Positions 27,099-35,482 of a stretch of 53,344 bases of DNA are shown here, piece by piece. This DNA is from Staphylococcus coagulans (GTDB lineage: Bacteria > Bacillota > Bacilli > Staphylococcales > Staphylococcaceae), in assembly GCF_002901995.1 (NCBI RefSeq), contig NZ_PPQN01000040.1:1-53344 (forward strand), given 5' to 3'. The position numbers and the translations under genes are program-made. How positions within the stretch are numbered: position 1 is the stretch's first letter; each line of letters starts with the position of its first letter. The notes below the pieces were generated by a model. It was not told where the DNA came from and ran no database searches. It worked only from the letters and a program-made list of their open reading frames with translations.

Positions 27099-27323
27099 AT
27101 TGCGAGATATAAAGATGGGCATTAAATTTGTTTGTCGCAAAAGGATTTGTGCCATGATACGAAATAATGATGCATATTTTTGTAAAAGTTTGACAATAAA
27201 TAGAGCGCCTTTTTTTATCGCACTTTTTTTAATTTTAAGGTATGATTTATTTTTAATATGCCAAAAATAATTGTTATAAAAATTTATAACAGGGGTATAA
27301 TAACACTCAGAGGTGAAATGATA
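27099..27323. other. region upstream of the APC permease
   Basis: Very AT-rich with no gene. It contains TTGACA at 27190-27195 without a properly spaced -10, two long T-runs, and TATGAT at 27242-27247. The promoter of the permease is probably here but cannot be fixed. Confidence 0.3.
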
Positions 27324-28775
27324 ATGGATACAAAGAACGGAAAACCTGATCGTGGAGACCTCCAGCAAAACTTATCTGAAAAGTTTGTGTGGGCGATTGC
27401 TTATGGGTCGTGTATAGGATGGGGCTCATTCATTCTTCCAGGGGATTGGATTAAAGCTTCAGGACCGATTGCAGCATCTATCGGTATTTTTATCGGTGCG
27501 TTATTAATGATTATTATTGCGGTCAGTTACGGTGCATTAGTAGAGCGATTCCCAGTATCAGGTGGTGGCTTTGCGTTCAGCTTTTTAGGATTTGGACGCT
27601 ATGTGAGCTTTTTCTCGGCATGGTTTTTAACATTCGGTTACATATGTGTAGTTGCGTTGAATGCGACGGCATTTAGTTTATTAATTAAGTTTTTACTGCC
27701 AGATGTTATTGAATTTGGAAAATTATATACCATCGCGGGATGGGACGTCTATATTACTGAAATAATCATTGCTTCATTATTATTGATTATTTTTATGTTG
27801 ATTGCGATTAAAGGGACGAGTGTCTCAGGATCACTTCAATACTACTTTTGCGTCGCAATGGTTATTGTCGTGGCATTATTATTCGTAGGTTCTTTCTTTG
27901 GTTCTAATTTTTCTTTTGATAATTTAAAACCATACAATGGACCTGAATATGGATGGTTTAAAGCGATTATTATGATAGTAGCAGTTGCACCATGGGCTTT
28001 TGTTGGTTTTGATAATATTCCACAAACCGCAGAGGAATTTAATTTTTCTCCAAATAAAACATTCAAATTGATTGTTTATAGCTTACTTGCTGCAAGTGTG
28101 ACTTACATTATGATGATATTATACACAGGTTGGTTAGCAGGGGGAAGCAGTGATCTTTGGTTAACAGGATCTGTAACGCGTGAAGCTTTCGGTACGATTG
28201 GCTTAGGTGTATTGACGATTGCAATTGTTATGGGGATTTTTACTGGATTGAATGGTTTCTTATTGAGCGCGAGTCGCTTGCTCTTCTCGATGGGCCGTTC
28301 AGGCATTATGCCTTCAGTATTTAGTAAATTACATCATCGATACAAAACACCTTATGTGGCGATTATTTTCTTAGTAGCGATTACGTTAATTGCACCTTGG
28401 TTAGGACGTACAGCGTTAACTTGGATTGTAGATATGTCATCTACTGGTGTTTCTATCGCTTATTTTGTTACTTGTCTATCCGCTGCTAAATTGTTTAGTT
28501 TTGATAAAAACAGTCGAACTTACGGTCCGGTTTATAAAATATTTGCTATTGTCGGTTCGGTGATTGCGTTTATTTTCTTAATGTTATTGTTACTTCCTAT
28601 ATCACCAGCTTCATTGTCTTTACCATCTCATATTGCGCTTGGTGGGTGGACAATACTTGGACTGATTTTCTTCTTAATTCGTTTACCAAAATTAAAACGT
28701 ATGGATAAAGATGAGTTAACACAATTAATTTTAGATACAAAAAAACGTGATGTTGATAAAATGTTAAATGAATAA
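27324..28775 (+). CDS. APC-family amino acid permease
   Basis: A 483-residue membrane transporter with about twelve helices. The first helix carries the APC substrate motif (AYGSCIGWGSFILPGDWI), and helices run to residue 460 with a short cytosolic tail. WAFVGFDNIPQTAEEF fits the helix-6 to helix-7 cation or glutamate/amino acid site of this group. The start at 27324 has AGGTG at proper distance; the open frame upstream is not used. The substrate is unknown. It is followed by a terminator-like hairpin at 28786-28836. Confidence 0.85.
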   Translation: MDTKNGKPDRGDLQQNLSEKFVWAIAYGSCIGWGSFILPGDWIKASGPIAASIGIFIGALLMIIIAVSYGALVERFPVSGGGFAFSFLGFGRYVSFFSAWFLTFGYICVVALNATAFSLLIKFLLPDVIEFGKLYTIAGWDVYITEIIIASLLLIIFMLIAIKGTSVSGSLQYYFCVAMVIVVALLFVGSFFGSNFSFDNLKPYNGPEYGWFKAIIMIVAVAPWAFVGFDNIPQTAEEFNFSPNKTFKLIVYSLLAASVTYIMMILYTGWLAGGSSDLWLTGSVTREAFGTIGLGVLTIAIVMGIFTGLNGFLLSASRLLFSMGRSGIMPSVFSKLHHRYKTPYVAIIFLVAITLIAPWLGRTALTWIVDMSSTGVSIAYFVTCLSAAKLFSFDKNSRTYGPVYKIFAIVGSVIAFIFLMLLLLPISPASLSLPSHIALGGWTILGLIFFLIRLPKLKRMDKDELTQLILDTKKRDVDKMLNE

Positions 28776-28785
28776 ATATTAATAG

Positions 28786-28836
28786 TAGAGCAATGTATAA
28801 CTTTTAAAAATTGATTTAGAAGTTTGCATTGCTCTA
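28786..28836 (+). terminator. hairpin downstream of the APC permease
   Basis: TAGAGCAATG (28786-28795) pairs perfectly with CATTGCTCTA (28827-28836), followed by a TTTATTTAT tract. Confidence 0.6.
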
Positions 28837-28864
28837 TTTATTTATGACTATATATTAAAAGAGA

Positions 28865-28905
28865 TTGTAAAGATTTTTGTCTAATGTTATAATTTTCAGA
28901 AAAAT
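28865..28905 (+). promoter_or_regulatory. promoter with overlapping CodY box
   Basis: TTGTAA (28865-28870), 17-bp spacer, TATAAT (28888-28893) with an extended TG. AATTTTCAGAAAAAT (28891-28905) matches 14 of 15 positions of the CodY motif AATTTTCWGAAAATT and covers the -10 edge and transcription start, the position expected for a repressor. Confidence 0.7.
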
Positions 28906-28918
28906 AAGAGGTGAATTG

Positions 28919-29467
28919 ATGCATCATTTTAGATTACCTATCGAGGGAGACGTCGCGCTCGTTTATCCTCATATCGCATATGCAGAAGAAATATTGGAAG
29001 CCATACAACAAAACAGCGCACATTTAAGTCGCTATTTAAAATGGGTGGACGATATAACAACAGTAGAAGCTGAAAGAAATTTTTTAGAAGGGGTGTTAAC
29101 ACAAGTTGCAAAAGGTGAAGCGTTGCTTTATTTGATTTTTGATGAGGAGCAATTCATCGGAATGATAGATTTACATGCATTTGATAAAGAAACACGAAAA
29201 GCAGAGGTAGGCTATTGGCTTGCAGAAGCATATACAAAGCGAGGGATTACGACAAATGCAGTAAAACTATTGTGCGATATTGCATTTGAAGATTTGGCAC
29301 TCAATAAATTGGAATTACGTGCCAATGTTAACAATAAAGGGAGCAATCGAGTAGCGGAGAAGGTTGGTTTTCGGTGGATAGGGGTAAAATACGAGGATGA
29401 GTTTAGCAATCACCAATATGAAGACATAAATTACTATGAACTTTTAAAATCTGATTATTATGGTTGA
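28919..29467 (+). CDS. GNAT N-acetyltransferase, RimJ/RimL type
   Basis: A 182-residue acetyltransferase. N-terminal NSAHLSRYLKWVDD and the central EVGYWLAEAYTKRGITTNAVKLL (acetyl-CoA-binding A motif), then NKLELRANVNNKGSNRVAEKVGFRW, are the pattern of RimJ/RimL and ribosomal-protein-serine acetyltransferases. AAGAGGTG precedes the ATG at 28919. A strong promoter with a near-perfect CodY box drives it alone, which suggests an amino-acid or nutritional role rather than ribosome modification. Substrate unknown. Confidence 0.85.
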   Translation: MHHFRLPIEGDVALVYPHIAYAEEILEAIQQNSAHLSRYLKWVDDITTVEAERNFLEGVLTQVAKGEALLYLIFDEEQFIGMIDLHAFDKETRKAEVGYWLAEAYTKRGITTNAVKLLCDIAFEDLALNKLELRANVNNKGSNRVAEKVGFRWIGVKYEDEFSNHQYEDINYYELLKSDYYG

Positions 29468-29573
29468 AAAACGATTCGCGACATTTCAAACACACAACAT
29501 AAATAAAAAGTTTAAAAATTTCATAAAAAATTAATGAAATTTCAATATTTCTATCCCAAAAAGTTTAAAAACA

Positions 29574-29590
29574 TGTTACATTAGTGTTAA
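29574..29590 (+). promoter_or_regulatory. WalR-type box with no adjacent cell-wall gene
   Basis: TGTTAC-ATTAG-TGTTAA fits the staphylococcal WalR consensus TGTWAH-N5-TGTWAH exactly. It stands downstream of the GNAT gene and 280 bp from the convergent tetR end, with only repeats after it. Confidence 0.4.
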
Positions 29591-29657
29591 GCAAAATATA
29601 TGAACAGTATAAGCATATCATTTTGTGTTTTTCATTTTCAAAAAGTTCTCCAATAAA

Positions 29658-29707
29658 GGGCCTGGCTCACATTAATAGCGTAGCGACTATTAGTGATGCG
29701 TCAGGCC
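29658..29707. repeat. cruciform-type inverted repeat
   Basis: Outer arms GGCCTG/CAGGCC and inner arms CATTAATAG/CTATTAGTG around CGTAGCGA. It has the appearance of an intergenic palindromic element and could act as a terminator for either neighbour. Confidence 0.6.
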
Positions 29708-29724
29708 TATTTGACTGCGCCCGT

Positions 29725-29830
29725 CCATAATGCACGTAAATATATCGAGATCGACAGAAATCGGCATGATTTCGTCGTCCCGTTCAAGCAAGGATGAATA
29801 GGGTTGGAAAGCTTGATTGTGGTTACTCCA
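29725..29830 (+). repeat. diverged copy of the two-hairpin intergenic repeat
   Basis: GACAGAAATCGGCATGATTTCGTCGTC, an imperfect palindrome (29752-29778), is followed by AAGCAAGGATGAATAGGGTTG and AAAGCTTG, in the same order as the intact copies at 37456 and 37588. Confidence 0.6.
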
Positions 29831-29855
29831 ATTTCATCTTAATGAATGCCTTAAA

Positions 29856-30419
29856 TTATCTATTCATTTTAATTACGTTTGAATACAAGATATTAGCCAT
29901 TGTATCAGCTGATTCTTGACAACCATTAGAGAGCCAACTGTAAACAATCGCAAATTGTCCTCCCAGTGTATAGTTGATGAAGTATTGTGTTTCTTGTAAT
30001 TCGGGCAGATGCTTCAGCATTTTGTTATACGCGCCATAAGTATATTGTATATAACTACGTATCAATTCGGGTTGTGGCTGTGTAACAATAATCGCGGTAA
30101 AAAAAGTACGATGACGTTTTAAATAGCGGAATACCAATCTGAATATTTTTAAAATGGTTGTTTTAACCTCAATAAGTGAATGGTTCTCAATAACTTCGAC
30201 GGAGTAATGAATAAGGCGCTCGTATTTTGTCATGTGATATGTCGTCAGTCTCTCGAATAATTGATATTTATCTTCGAACTGCGCATAAAAAGTAGAACGA
30301 TGGACACCGCTCTCTGCACAAATTTGTTTAATTGTAATAGACTCAAGAGGGTCGGTTTTCAATAAGCGAATCATTGCTTTAATAATTTGACGTCTTGCTT
30401 TTGATTTTGATTTTGTCAT
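29856..30419 (-). CDS. TetR-family regulator
   Basis: A 187-residue regulator with an N-terminal helix-turn-helix (SITIKQICAESGVHRSTFYAQF, about 24-45) and a C-terminal ligand domain of the YxaF/DhaS-like kind. It is divergent from the hlyD-emrB efflux genes across 127 bp and is therefore their probable repressor, released by a substrate drug or fatty acid. No clean operator palindrome was identified in the divergent region; a TATAAT lies at 30504-30509 for the efflux genes. Confidence 0.85.
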   Translation of the reverse strand: MTKSKSKARRQIIKAMIRLLKTDPLESITIKQICAESGVHRSTFYAQFEDKYQLFERLTTYHMTKYERLIHYSVEVIENHSLIEVKTTILKIFRLVFRYLKRHRTFFTAIIVTQPQPELIRSYIQYTYGAYNKMLKHLPELQETQYFINYTLGGQFAIVYSWLSNGCQESADTMANILYSNVIKMNR

Positions 30420-30546
30420 AGTATCACCAATTGTTATTATAATATATTTTCAAATCCGACACATTTAAAAAGATTGTCTCTATTTTTTATGAAAAAATCA
30501 TTTTATAATACAAGAGTTACTTTATTGGAGAAAGGGAGTAAAGACA

Positions 30547-31194
30547 ATGAAGAAAATAATAACGATTAACATTGTAACAATCGTTCTTTTAATTATTATT
30601 GGTGTTGTCGGCTTTTATTTTTACAATCAATCTGTAAGTTATATCAAAACAGATAATGCAAAAGTCGATGGCGATCAAATTAAAATTGCAAGTCCAGTAT
30701 CAGGTAAAATCGATGGTTTGGACGTGCATGAAGGACAAAAACTAGATAAAGGCGATACAGTGGCTAAAGTACAAGGAAAAGGAGAAAATGGTTCTCCACA
30801 ATCTGTATCAATTAAAATGCCACAAACTGCAACAATCGCTAAACTCGATGGGCAAAACGAAGGTATTGCTCAAGCAGGTCAACCTATCGCTTATGCTTAT
30901 GACATGGACGACTTATACATCACTGCAAATGTTGATGAAACAGACATTAAAGATGTAGAAGAAGGCCGAGATGTCGATGTTTCTATCGATGGCGAACATT
31001 CTAAAATTAAAGGTAAAGTTGACCGAATTGGTCATGCAACTGCATCAAGCTTTTCATTGATGCCTTCATCAAATAGTGACGGTAATTACACAAAAGTAAC
31101 GCAAGTTGTTCCAGTTAAAATTAAATTAGACAATCAACCATCAAGTGGTGTTGTTCCAGGTATGAACGCTGAAGTAAGTATTCACAAAAATTAA
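30547..31194 (+). CDS. HlyD/EmrA-like efflux adaptor
   Basis: A 215-residue membrane-anchored protein. One helix (about 5-27), then a lipoyl/barrel-sandwich half motif (VSGKIDGLDVHEGQKLDKGDTVAKVQGKG, seen as SPVSGKIDGLDVHEGQKL) and a beta-barrel (ANVDETDIKDVEEGRDVDVSIDG). It lacks the long alpha-helical hairpin of Gram-negative EmrA, as expected without an outer membrane. The MFS transporter begins 14 bp downstream. AGAAAGGGAG precedes the ATG. Confidence 0.88.
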   Translation: MKKIITINIVTIVLLIIIGVVGFYFYNQSVSYIKTDNAKVDGDQIKIASPVSGKIDGLDVHEGQKLDKGDTVAKVQGKGENGSPQSVSIKMPQTATIAKLDGQNEGIAQAGQPIAYAYDMDDLYITANVDETDIKDVEEGRDVDVSIDGEHSKIKGKVDRIGHATASSFSLMPSSNSDGNYTKVTQVVPVKIKLDNQPSSGVVPGMNAEVSIHKN

Positions 31195-31208
31195 AAGGGG
31201 GTCATCAA

Positions 31209-32975
31209 ATGTTTGTGATGATTTATACAATTCTTGCCCTTATTGTGACTATTATACTTAACTGGATTTTAGTCCGTGGTAAAAAGCGTAAACCACAACA
31301 ACAACATCGCAAATCGTCAACACAGTCGATGACAACATCAAATGAACCCCATCAAAGTCAGCATACTTTCACACTAGACGATGATCATTCAAATGCGCAA
31401 GCTTCTCATGAGACGCGTGTTCCACGTCAACCTGTGAATGAAAAAGTTGCAGATGCAACGCAAGACTTTGTGTTCAAAAAAGGTACCACTCGTAGCAAAG
31501 TATTAGTCGCAATGATATTTGGTATGTTTATAGCGATTTTAAACCAAACGTTATTGAATACAGCATTGCCACAACTTAATACGGACTTTAATATTTCTGC
31601 GTCAACAGGACAATGGTTAATGACCGGTTTTATGTTGGTGAACGGGATTTTAATTCCAATCAGTGCCTTTTTATTCAATAAATATTCTTATCGACGATTA
31701 TTCTTAATTGCGATGCTTTTATTTACAATTGGTTCATTCGTCTGTGGTATTGCATGGGGCTTCCCAATTATGATGGTTGGACGTGTGCTTCAAGCGATGG
31801 GTGCAGGTGTCTTAATGCCACTTGGTACAAATGTATTTATGACCATCTTCCCGCCTGAAAAACGTGGTATGGCTATGGGAACATTAGGGATTGCAATGAT
31901 CTTAGCACCAGCAATTGGACCTACATTATCAGGTTATGTTGTTGAAAACTATGATTGGCACTCTATGTTTATAGGTATGTTTGTGATTGGTATTATTTCG
32001 CTTTTAGTTGGTTTTCTTTGGTTTGGTATTTATCAAAGAACGACAAACCCAAGAGCAGATATTCCGGGTATCATATTTAGTACAATCGGTTTTGGTGCGC
32101 TATTATATGGCTTTAGTGAAGCGGGTAACGATGGTTGGACATCACCTAAAATTGTGATTATGTTCATTATCGGTACAGTGTTTACAATTGCCTTTGTCGT
32201 TCGTGAGATGACAATGAAAGTACCAATGCTAAGTTTTGAAGTCCTTAAATATTCTGGCTTCACATTAACAGCAATTATCAATATGATACTTACCATGAGT
32301 CTATTTGGCGGTATGATTTTATTACCACTTTACCTCCAAAGTTTACGTGGTTTTTCACCACTAGATTCTGGGTTACTTTTATTACCAGGTGCGCTAATCA
32401 TGGGGGTTATGGGACCGATCGCTGGTAAGTTATTAGATACGATAGGGGTTAAACCTATTGCCATTCTTGGTTTGGCGATTACTACCTACGGGACATGGGA
32501 GCTTACACAGCTGACTATGGATACACCATATCGTAGTATTTTAATGATTTACATTATTCGTTCATTTGGTATGAGTTTTGTAATGATGCCAATTATGACT
32601 GCGGGTATTAACTCTCTTCCATCTCGTCTCATTTCTCATGGTAATGCACTTGTTAATACAATGAGACAACTTGCAGGTTCAATTGGTACTGCGATTTTGG
32701 TTACAGTGATGACGCAACAAACTGACCAACATCTTGCAACTTTCCAACAAGACCTAGACCGTACGAACCCAGCAATCAAAGACGAATTGCAAGAAATGGC
32801 GCAACAAATGGGTGGCCAAGACCATGCAATGGCTGCGATTATTCGATTTATGAATCAATTAGCATCTGTTGATGGTGTGAATAGTGCGTTTTGGATCGCG
32901 ACTGCATTAAGTGGTTTAGCACTATTTTTAAGCTTTTTCCTAAAAGGGAAATCACATTATATTTCACACGAATAA
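31209..32975 (+). CDS. MFS multidrug exporter, DHA2 (EmrB/QacA) type, with N-terminal extension
   Basis: A 588-residue proton-driven exporter. Residues 100-580 hold the usual fourteen helices with motif A-like NKYSYRRLF, the antiporter motif C GIAMILAPAIGPTLSGYVV, and LLLPGALIMGVMGPIAGKLLD. Ahead of them is an unusual part: a single helix (2-20), then about 70 residues rich in Gln, His, Ser, Thr and Lys. It forms a unit with the adaptor upstream and the TetR regulator. Substrates are unknown; fatty acids, dyes and quaternary compounds are typical. S. aureus has a related EmrB gene elsewhere, as I recall. Confidence 0.88.
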   Translation: MFVMIYTILALIVTIILNWILVRGKKRKPQQQHRKSSTQSMTTSNEPHQSQHTFTLDDDHSNAQASHETRVPRQPVNEKVADATQDFVFKKGTTRSKVLVAMIFGMFIAILNQTLLNTALPQLNTDFNISASTGQWLMTGFMLVNGILIPISAFLFNKYSYRRLFLIAMLLFTIGSFVCGIAWGFPIMMVGRVLQAMGAGVLMPLGTNVFMTIFPPEKRGMAMGTLGIAMILAPAIGPTLSGYVVENYDWHSMFIGMFVIGIISLLVGFLWFGIYQRTTNPRADIPGIIFSTIGFGALLYGFSEAGNDGWTSPKIVIMFIIGTVFTIAFVVREMTMKVPMLSFEVLKYSGFTLTAIINMILTMSLFGGMILLPLYLQSLRGFSPLDSGLLLLPGALIMGVMGPIAGKLLDTIGVKPIAILGLAITTYGTWELTQLTMDTPYRSILMIYIIRSFGMSFVMMPIMTAGINSLPSRLISHGNALVNTMRQLAGSIGTAILVTVMTQQTDQHLATFQQDLDRTNPAIKDELQEMAQQMGGQDHAMAAIIRFMNQLASVDGVNSAFWIATALSGLALFLSFFLKGKSHYISHE

Positions 32976-33029
32976 AATTAATCACAACTACTATCTTATA
33001 AAATTTGATAGGTTGTGTATCAATGAGGT

Positions 33030-33060
33030 GTGTTTCACTTAATGATTTTTGTGAAACACA
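33030..33060. terminator. hairpin after the MFS exporter
   Basis: TGTGTTTCAC and GTGAAACACA, perfect ten-base arms; no T-run of its own. Confidence 0.5.
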
Positions 33061-33081
33061 CGCTCATAAAACATATAATAT

Positions 33082-33130
33082 TGCCCTACAAAGGCGCACA
33101 GATATAGTGCACACTTTGTAGGGCATTTTT
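33082..33130. terminator. bidirectional terminator between the exporter and sdcS
   Basis: TGCCCTACAAAG (33082-33093) and CTTTGTAGGGCA (33114-33125), then TTTTTAATTTT. It lies between convergent genes and can serve both. Confidence 0.85.
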
Positions 33131-33169
33131 AATTTTAATATAAGTAATATGAGCTATTAAACAGCCGTC

Positions 33170-34711
33170 TTATTTTTTAATAGGCAAACTTTGTGTAATA
33201 TCTATACCTAATACAATAGGTAATAAGAAATAGACAACGACAATAATCATGACAATGCTGAGTAAGTTCATGATAAAGCCTTTGACGGCCATTTCTTTAA
33301 TTTCTATTTTGCCGGTACCAAAAACAATGGCATTTGGTGGTGTACCTACTGGTAACATATAGGCGCAGTTCGCAGCCATTGCAGCAGGTACCATTAATAA
33401 TAATGGATGTACATCAATAGCAACGGATAACGTAGCGAGAATCGGTAAGATCATCGTCGCAGTTGCCGTATTCGATGTAATCTCTGTTAAAAATAAGATG
33501 AACACTGTAATGACGATAACAATAACGATAGGACTTACATCTTTCAATAACGTCATTTGTTCTCCTAGCCATTTTGCAAGCCCACTTGCTTGTATTCCTT
33601 TTGCGAGCGCGAGGCCTCCTCCAAATAGAATGAGCACGCCCCATGGTAATTCTTTTGCGATAGACCAATCTAAAATACGTTTATGCTTATTTTTTGCAGG
33701 AATTAAGAAGAGTAAAATTGACACAAACATCGCAATCGTACCATCTGCTACCAGTTGAGTAGGTCCCCATTTTGAGAGTAAAAACTCACGTGAAATCCAT
33801 AAGAAGCTCGCAATTAAGAAAACAATAAATACAACTTTTTCTTCATATTTAATTTTGCCTAATTCAGCAAGTTTATCTTTAATTACCTTTTGGCCTCCTG
33901 GCAATGACTTCATATCATGACGAAAAGCGATAAATTTAAAATAGAGCCAAGCTAGAAATAATAGTAAGATGACAGTTGGAATCCCAATAATCATCCATTT
34001 CCCAAAACTTAATTCTTGTCCAAAATGTGAGGCATATTGGCCTTTTAAAATAATAAGAGGTGGTGTTCCGATAAGTGTTCCGAGTCCACCAATCGTTCCT
34101 GCGTAGCCGATACCTAAAACGAGCGCACGCTCAAATTTTAAAATGCTTTCTTCATTGTCATTTTCAGTTTTTAAGGCATGTGCTTCATTGATAATAGCTA
34201 AACCAATAGGAATCATAATCATCACGGCAGCTGTATTCGACACAAACATCGATAAACCGCCAGTTGCTAACATAAAGCCAAGTAAAATACGCCCAGTACT
34301 TGTCCCAATGCTATTAATAATCGTTAAGGCAATCCGTGTATGTAAATCCCAACGTTCCATTGCGATAGCGAGAATAAAGCCACCTAAAAAGAGATAAATA
34401 ATATCGTTCCCGTATTGAGCAGAAACTGTGGCACTATCCATGACATGACCTAAAGGTAATAAAACTAAAGGTAATAAACTTGTCGCGGGAATAGGGATTG
34501 CTTCAGTAATCCACCAAATGGCAATCCAAGCTGTAATAGCGAGTACATAAATGCCTTTAAAAGATAAGTCGTCAGGTCTTACAAATAGTAAAATTAACGC
34601 AAAAAGAAGGGGTCCTAATACTAGCCCGATTAACTGTGCAAGCGTATACGAAGGATCCTTCTTTTTCTCTGTAAAAAACGTCAACAATCGTGACTCATTA
34701 GAGTTATTCAT
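33170..34711 (-). CDS. sdcS: sodium-dependent dicarboxylate transporter SdcS
   Basis: DASS-family symporter of 513 residues for succinate, fumarate and malate. Seen: FLGGFILAIAMERW, the first SNT motif FVSNTAAVMIMIPIG, GTLIGTPPLII, and the second motif EITSNTATATMILPI with PVGTPPNAIVFG. It closely resembles S. aureus SdcS as remembered. ATG at 34711 follows AGGGGG; the longer open frame lacks a site. A cre-like site lies 127 bp upstream, so expression likely rises when glucose is used up. Confidence 0.92.
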   Translation of the reverse strand: MNNSNESRLLTFFTEKKKDPSYTLAQLIGLVLGPLLFALILLFVRPDDLSFKGIYVLAITAWIAIWWITEAIPIPATSLLPLVLLPLGHVMDSATVSAQYGNDIIYLFLGGFILAIAMERWDLHTRIALTIINSIGTSTGRILLGFMLATGGLSMFVSNTAAVMIMIPIGLAIINEAHALKTENDNEESILKFERALVLGIGYAGTIGGLGTLIGTPPLIILKGQYASHFGQELSFGKWMIIGIPTVILLLFLAWLYFKFIAFRHDMKSLPGGQKVIKDKLAELGKIKYEEKVVFIVFLIASFLWISREFLLSKWGPTQLVADGTIAMFVSILLFLIPAKNKHKRILDWSIAKELPWGVLILFGGGLALAKGIQASGLAKWLGEQMTLLKDVSPIVIVIVITVFILFLTEITSNTATATMILPILATLSVAIDVHPLLLMVPAAMAANCAYMLPVGTPPNAIVFGTGKIEIKEMAVKGFIMNLLSIVMIIVVVYFLLPIVLGIDITQSLPIKK

Positions 34712-34837
34712 GATGTTGCCCCCTTTGTTTTTAATACACCATCCCATAAGTAGTATCATATTTGAAAATAGTATAGCACATTCATTAATGGCGTATCTAG
34801 AGGATTTCAGCAATAAACAGCGAAGTTAATCTACAAG

Positions 34838-34852
34838 ATGAAAACGCTTTAT
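34838..34852. promoter_or_regulatory. cre-like site upstream of sdcS
   Basis: ATGAAAACGCTTTAT agrees with the CcpA site WTGNAARCGNWWWCA except at the last two positions. Control of a dicarboxylate importer by CcpA is plausible. Confidence 0.45.
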
Positions 34853-34953
34853 ATTTTTAGTGTGTATGAATTGAAAAATATTTTAGAAAGGGCGTTAATG
34901 CAAGCAGAAGGCCCGTAACAAGGTGAGATAGTATAAAAAGATATTAGCGCTTG

Positions 34954-34996
34954 GAAAAGCCCTGTAAACGAATAGCATTCAATTCATTTCAGGGCT
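34954..34996 (-). terminator. terminator of the ThrE-type genes
   Basis: AGCCCTG (34958-34964) and CAGGGCT (34990-34996); on the minus strand the stem is followed by TTTTCCAAG. Confidence 0.5.
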
Positions 34997-35011
34997 AAGT
35001 ATAATCATGAT

Positions 35012-35470
35012 TTATTTTTGAGGTGATTTTAAGATTTGAATAGGTTTACGAATAAAAGATTTGGCTACTTGATCAGATATAAGAAGACCTACTGCGATTG
35101 CACCGGCGATTAATGTTGCACGAACAAAGATGTCGCTGGCTTCATTAAAATTTAATGTGAGCAATTGTTGAGTGGCTTTAAAAAAGATACTCCCTGGCAC
35201 TAAAGGAATAATACCTGGAACCATAAAGATAATCACAGGAGATTTATACGTGCGTGCCATCATGTGAGAAATAATTCCTAAAATAAAGCTGCCATAAAGG
35301 CTGGCATAGATACTGTCCATAGTAAAAACGTCATTAGCAACAAAGAAAGTTAAATAACCGAAGCCACCACATAAACCAGCGGGTAAAAATAGTCGAGTAG
35401 GTGCATCGTATACAAAAGCAAAACAAAATGAAGTTAAAAAACTACATATAAAGATAAAGACAATTGTCAA
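35012..35470 (-). CDS. ThrE-type threonine/serine exporter, small subunit (DUF3815)
   Basis: A 152-residue membrane protein with about four or five helices, corresponding to the C-terminal half of the fused ThrE exporter (GLCGGFGYLTFFVANDV, KSPVIIFMVPGIIPLVPGSIFFKA). The frame opens with GTG at 35479, but that GTG is part of the ribosome site GGAGGTG, and TTG at 35470 is better spaced. It overlaps in context with the larger partner (stop 13 bp upstream), so both halves are co-translated. Confidence 0.85.
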   Translation of the reverse strand: MTIVFIFICSFLTSFCFAFVYDAPTRLFLPAGLCGGFGYLTFFVANDVFTMDSIYASLYGSFILGIISHMMARTYKSPVIIFMVPGIIPLVPGSIFFKATQQLLTLNFNEASDIFVRATLIAGAIAVGLLISDQVAKSFIRKPIQILKSPQK

Positions 35471-35482
35471 TGTGAGCACCTC

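Noticed and set aside
33414-34829. Several open frames on the plus and minus strands within sdcS
   Set aside because: All lie inside a well-supported transporter gene in other frames and have no start signals.
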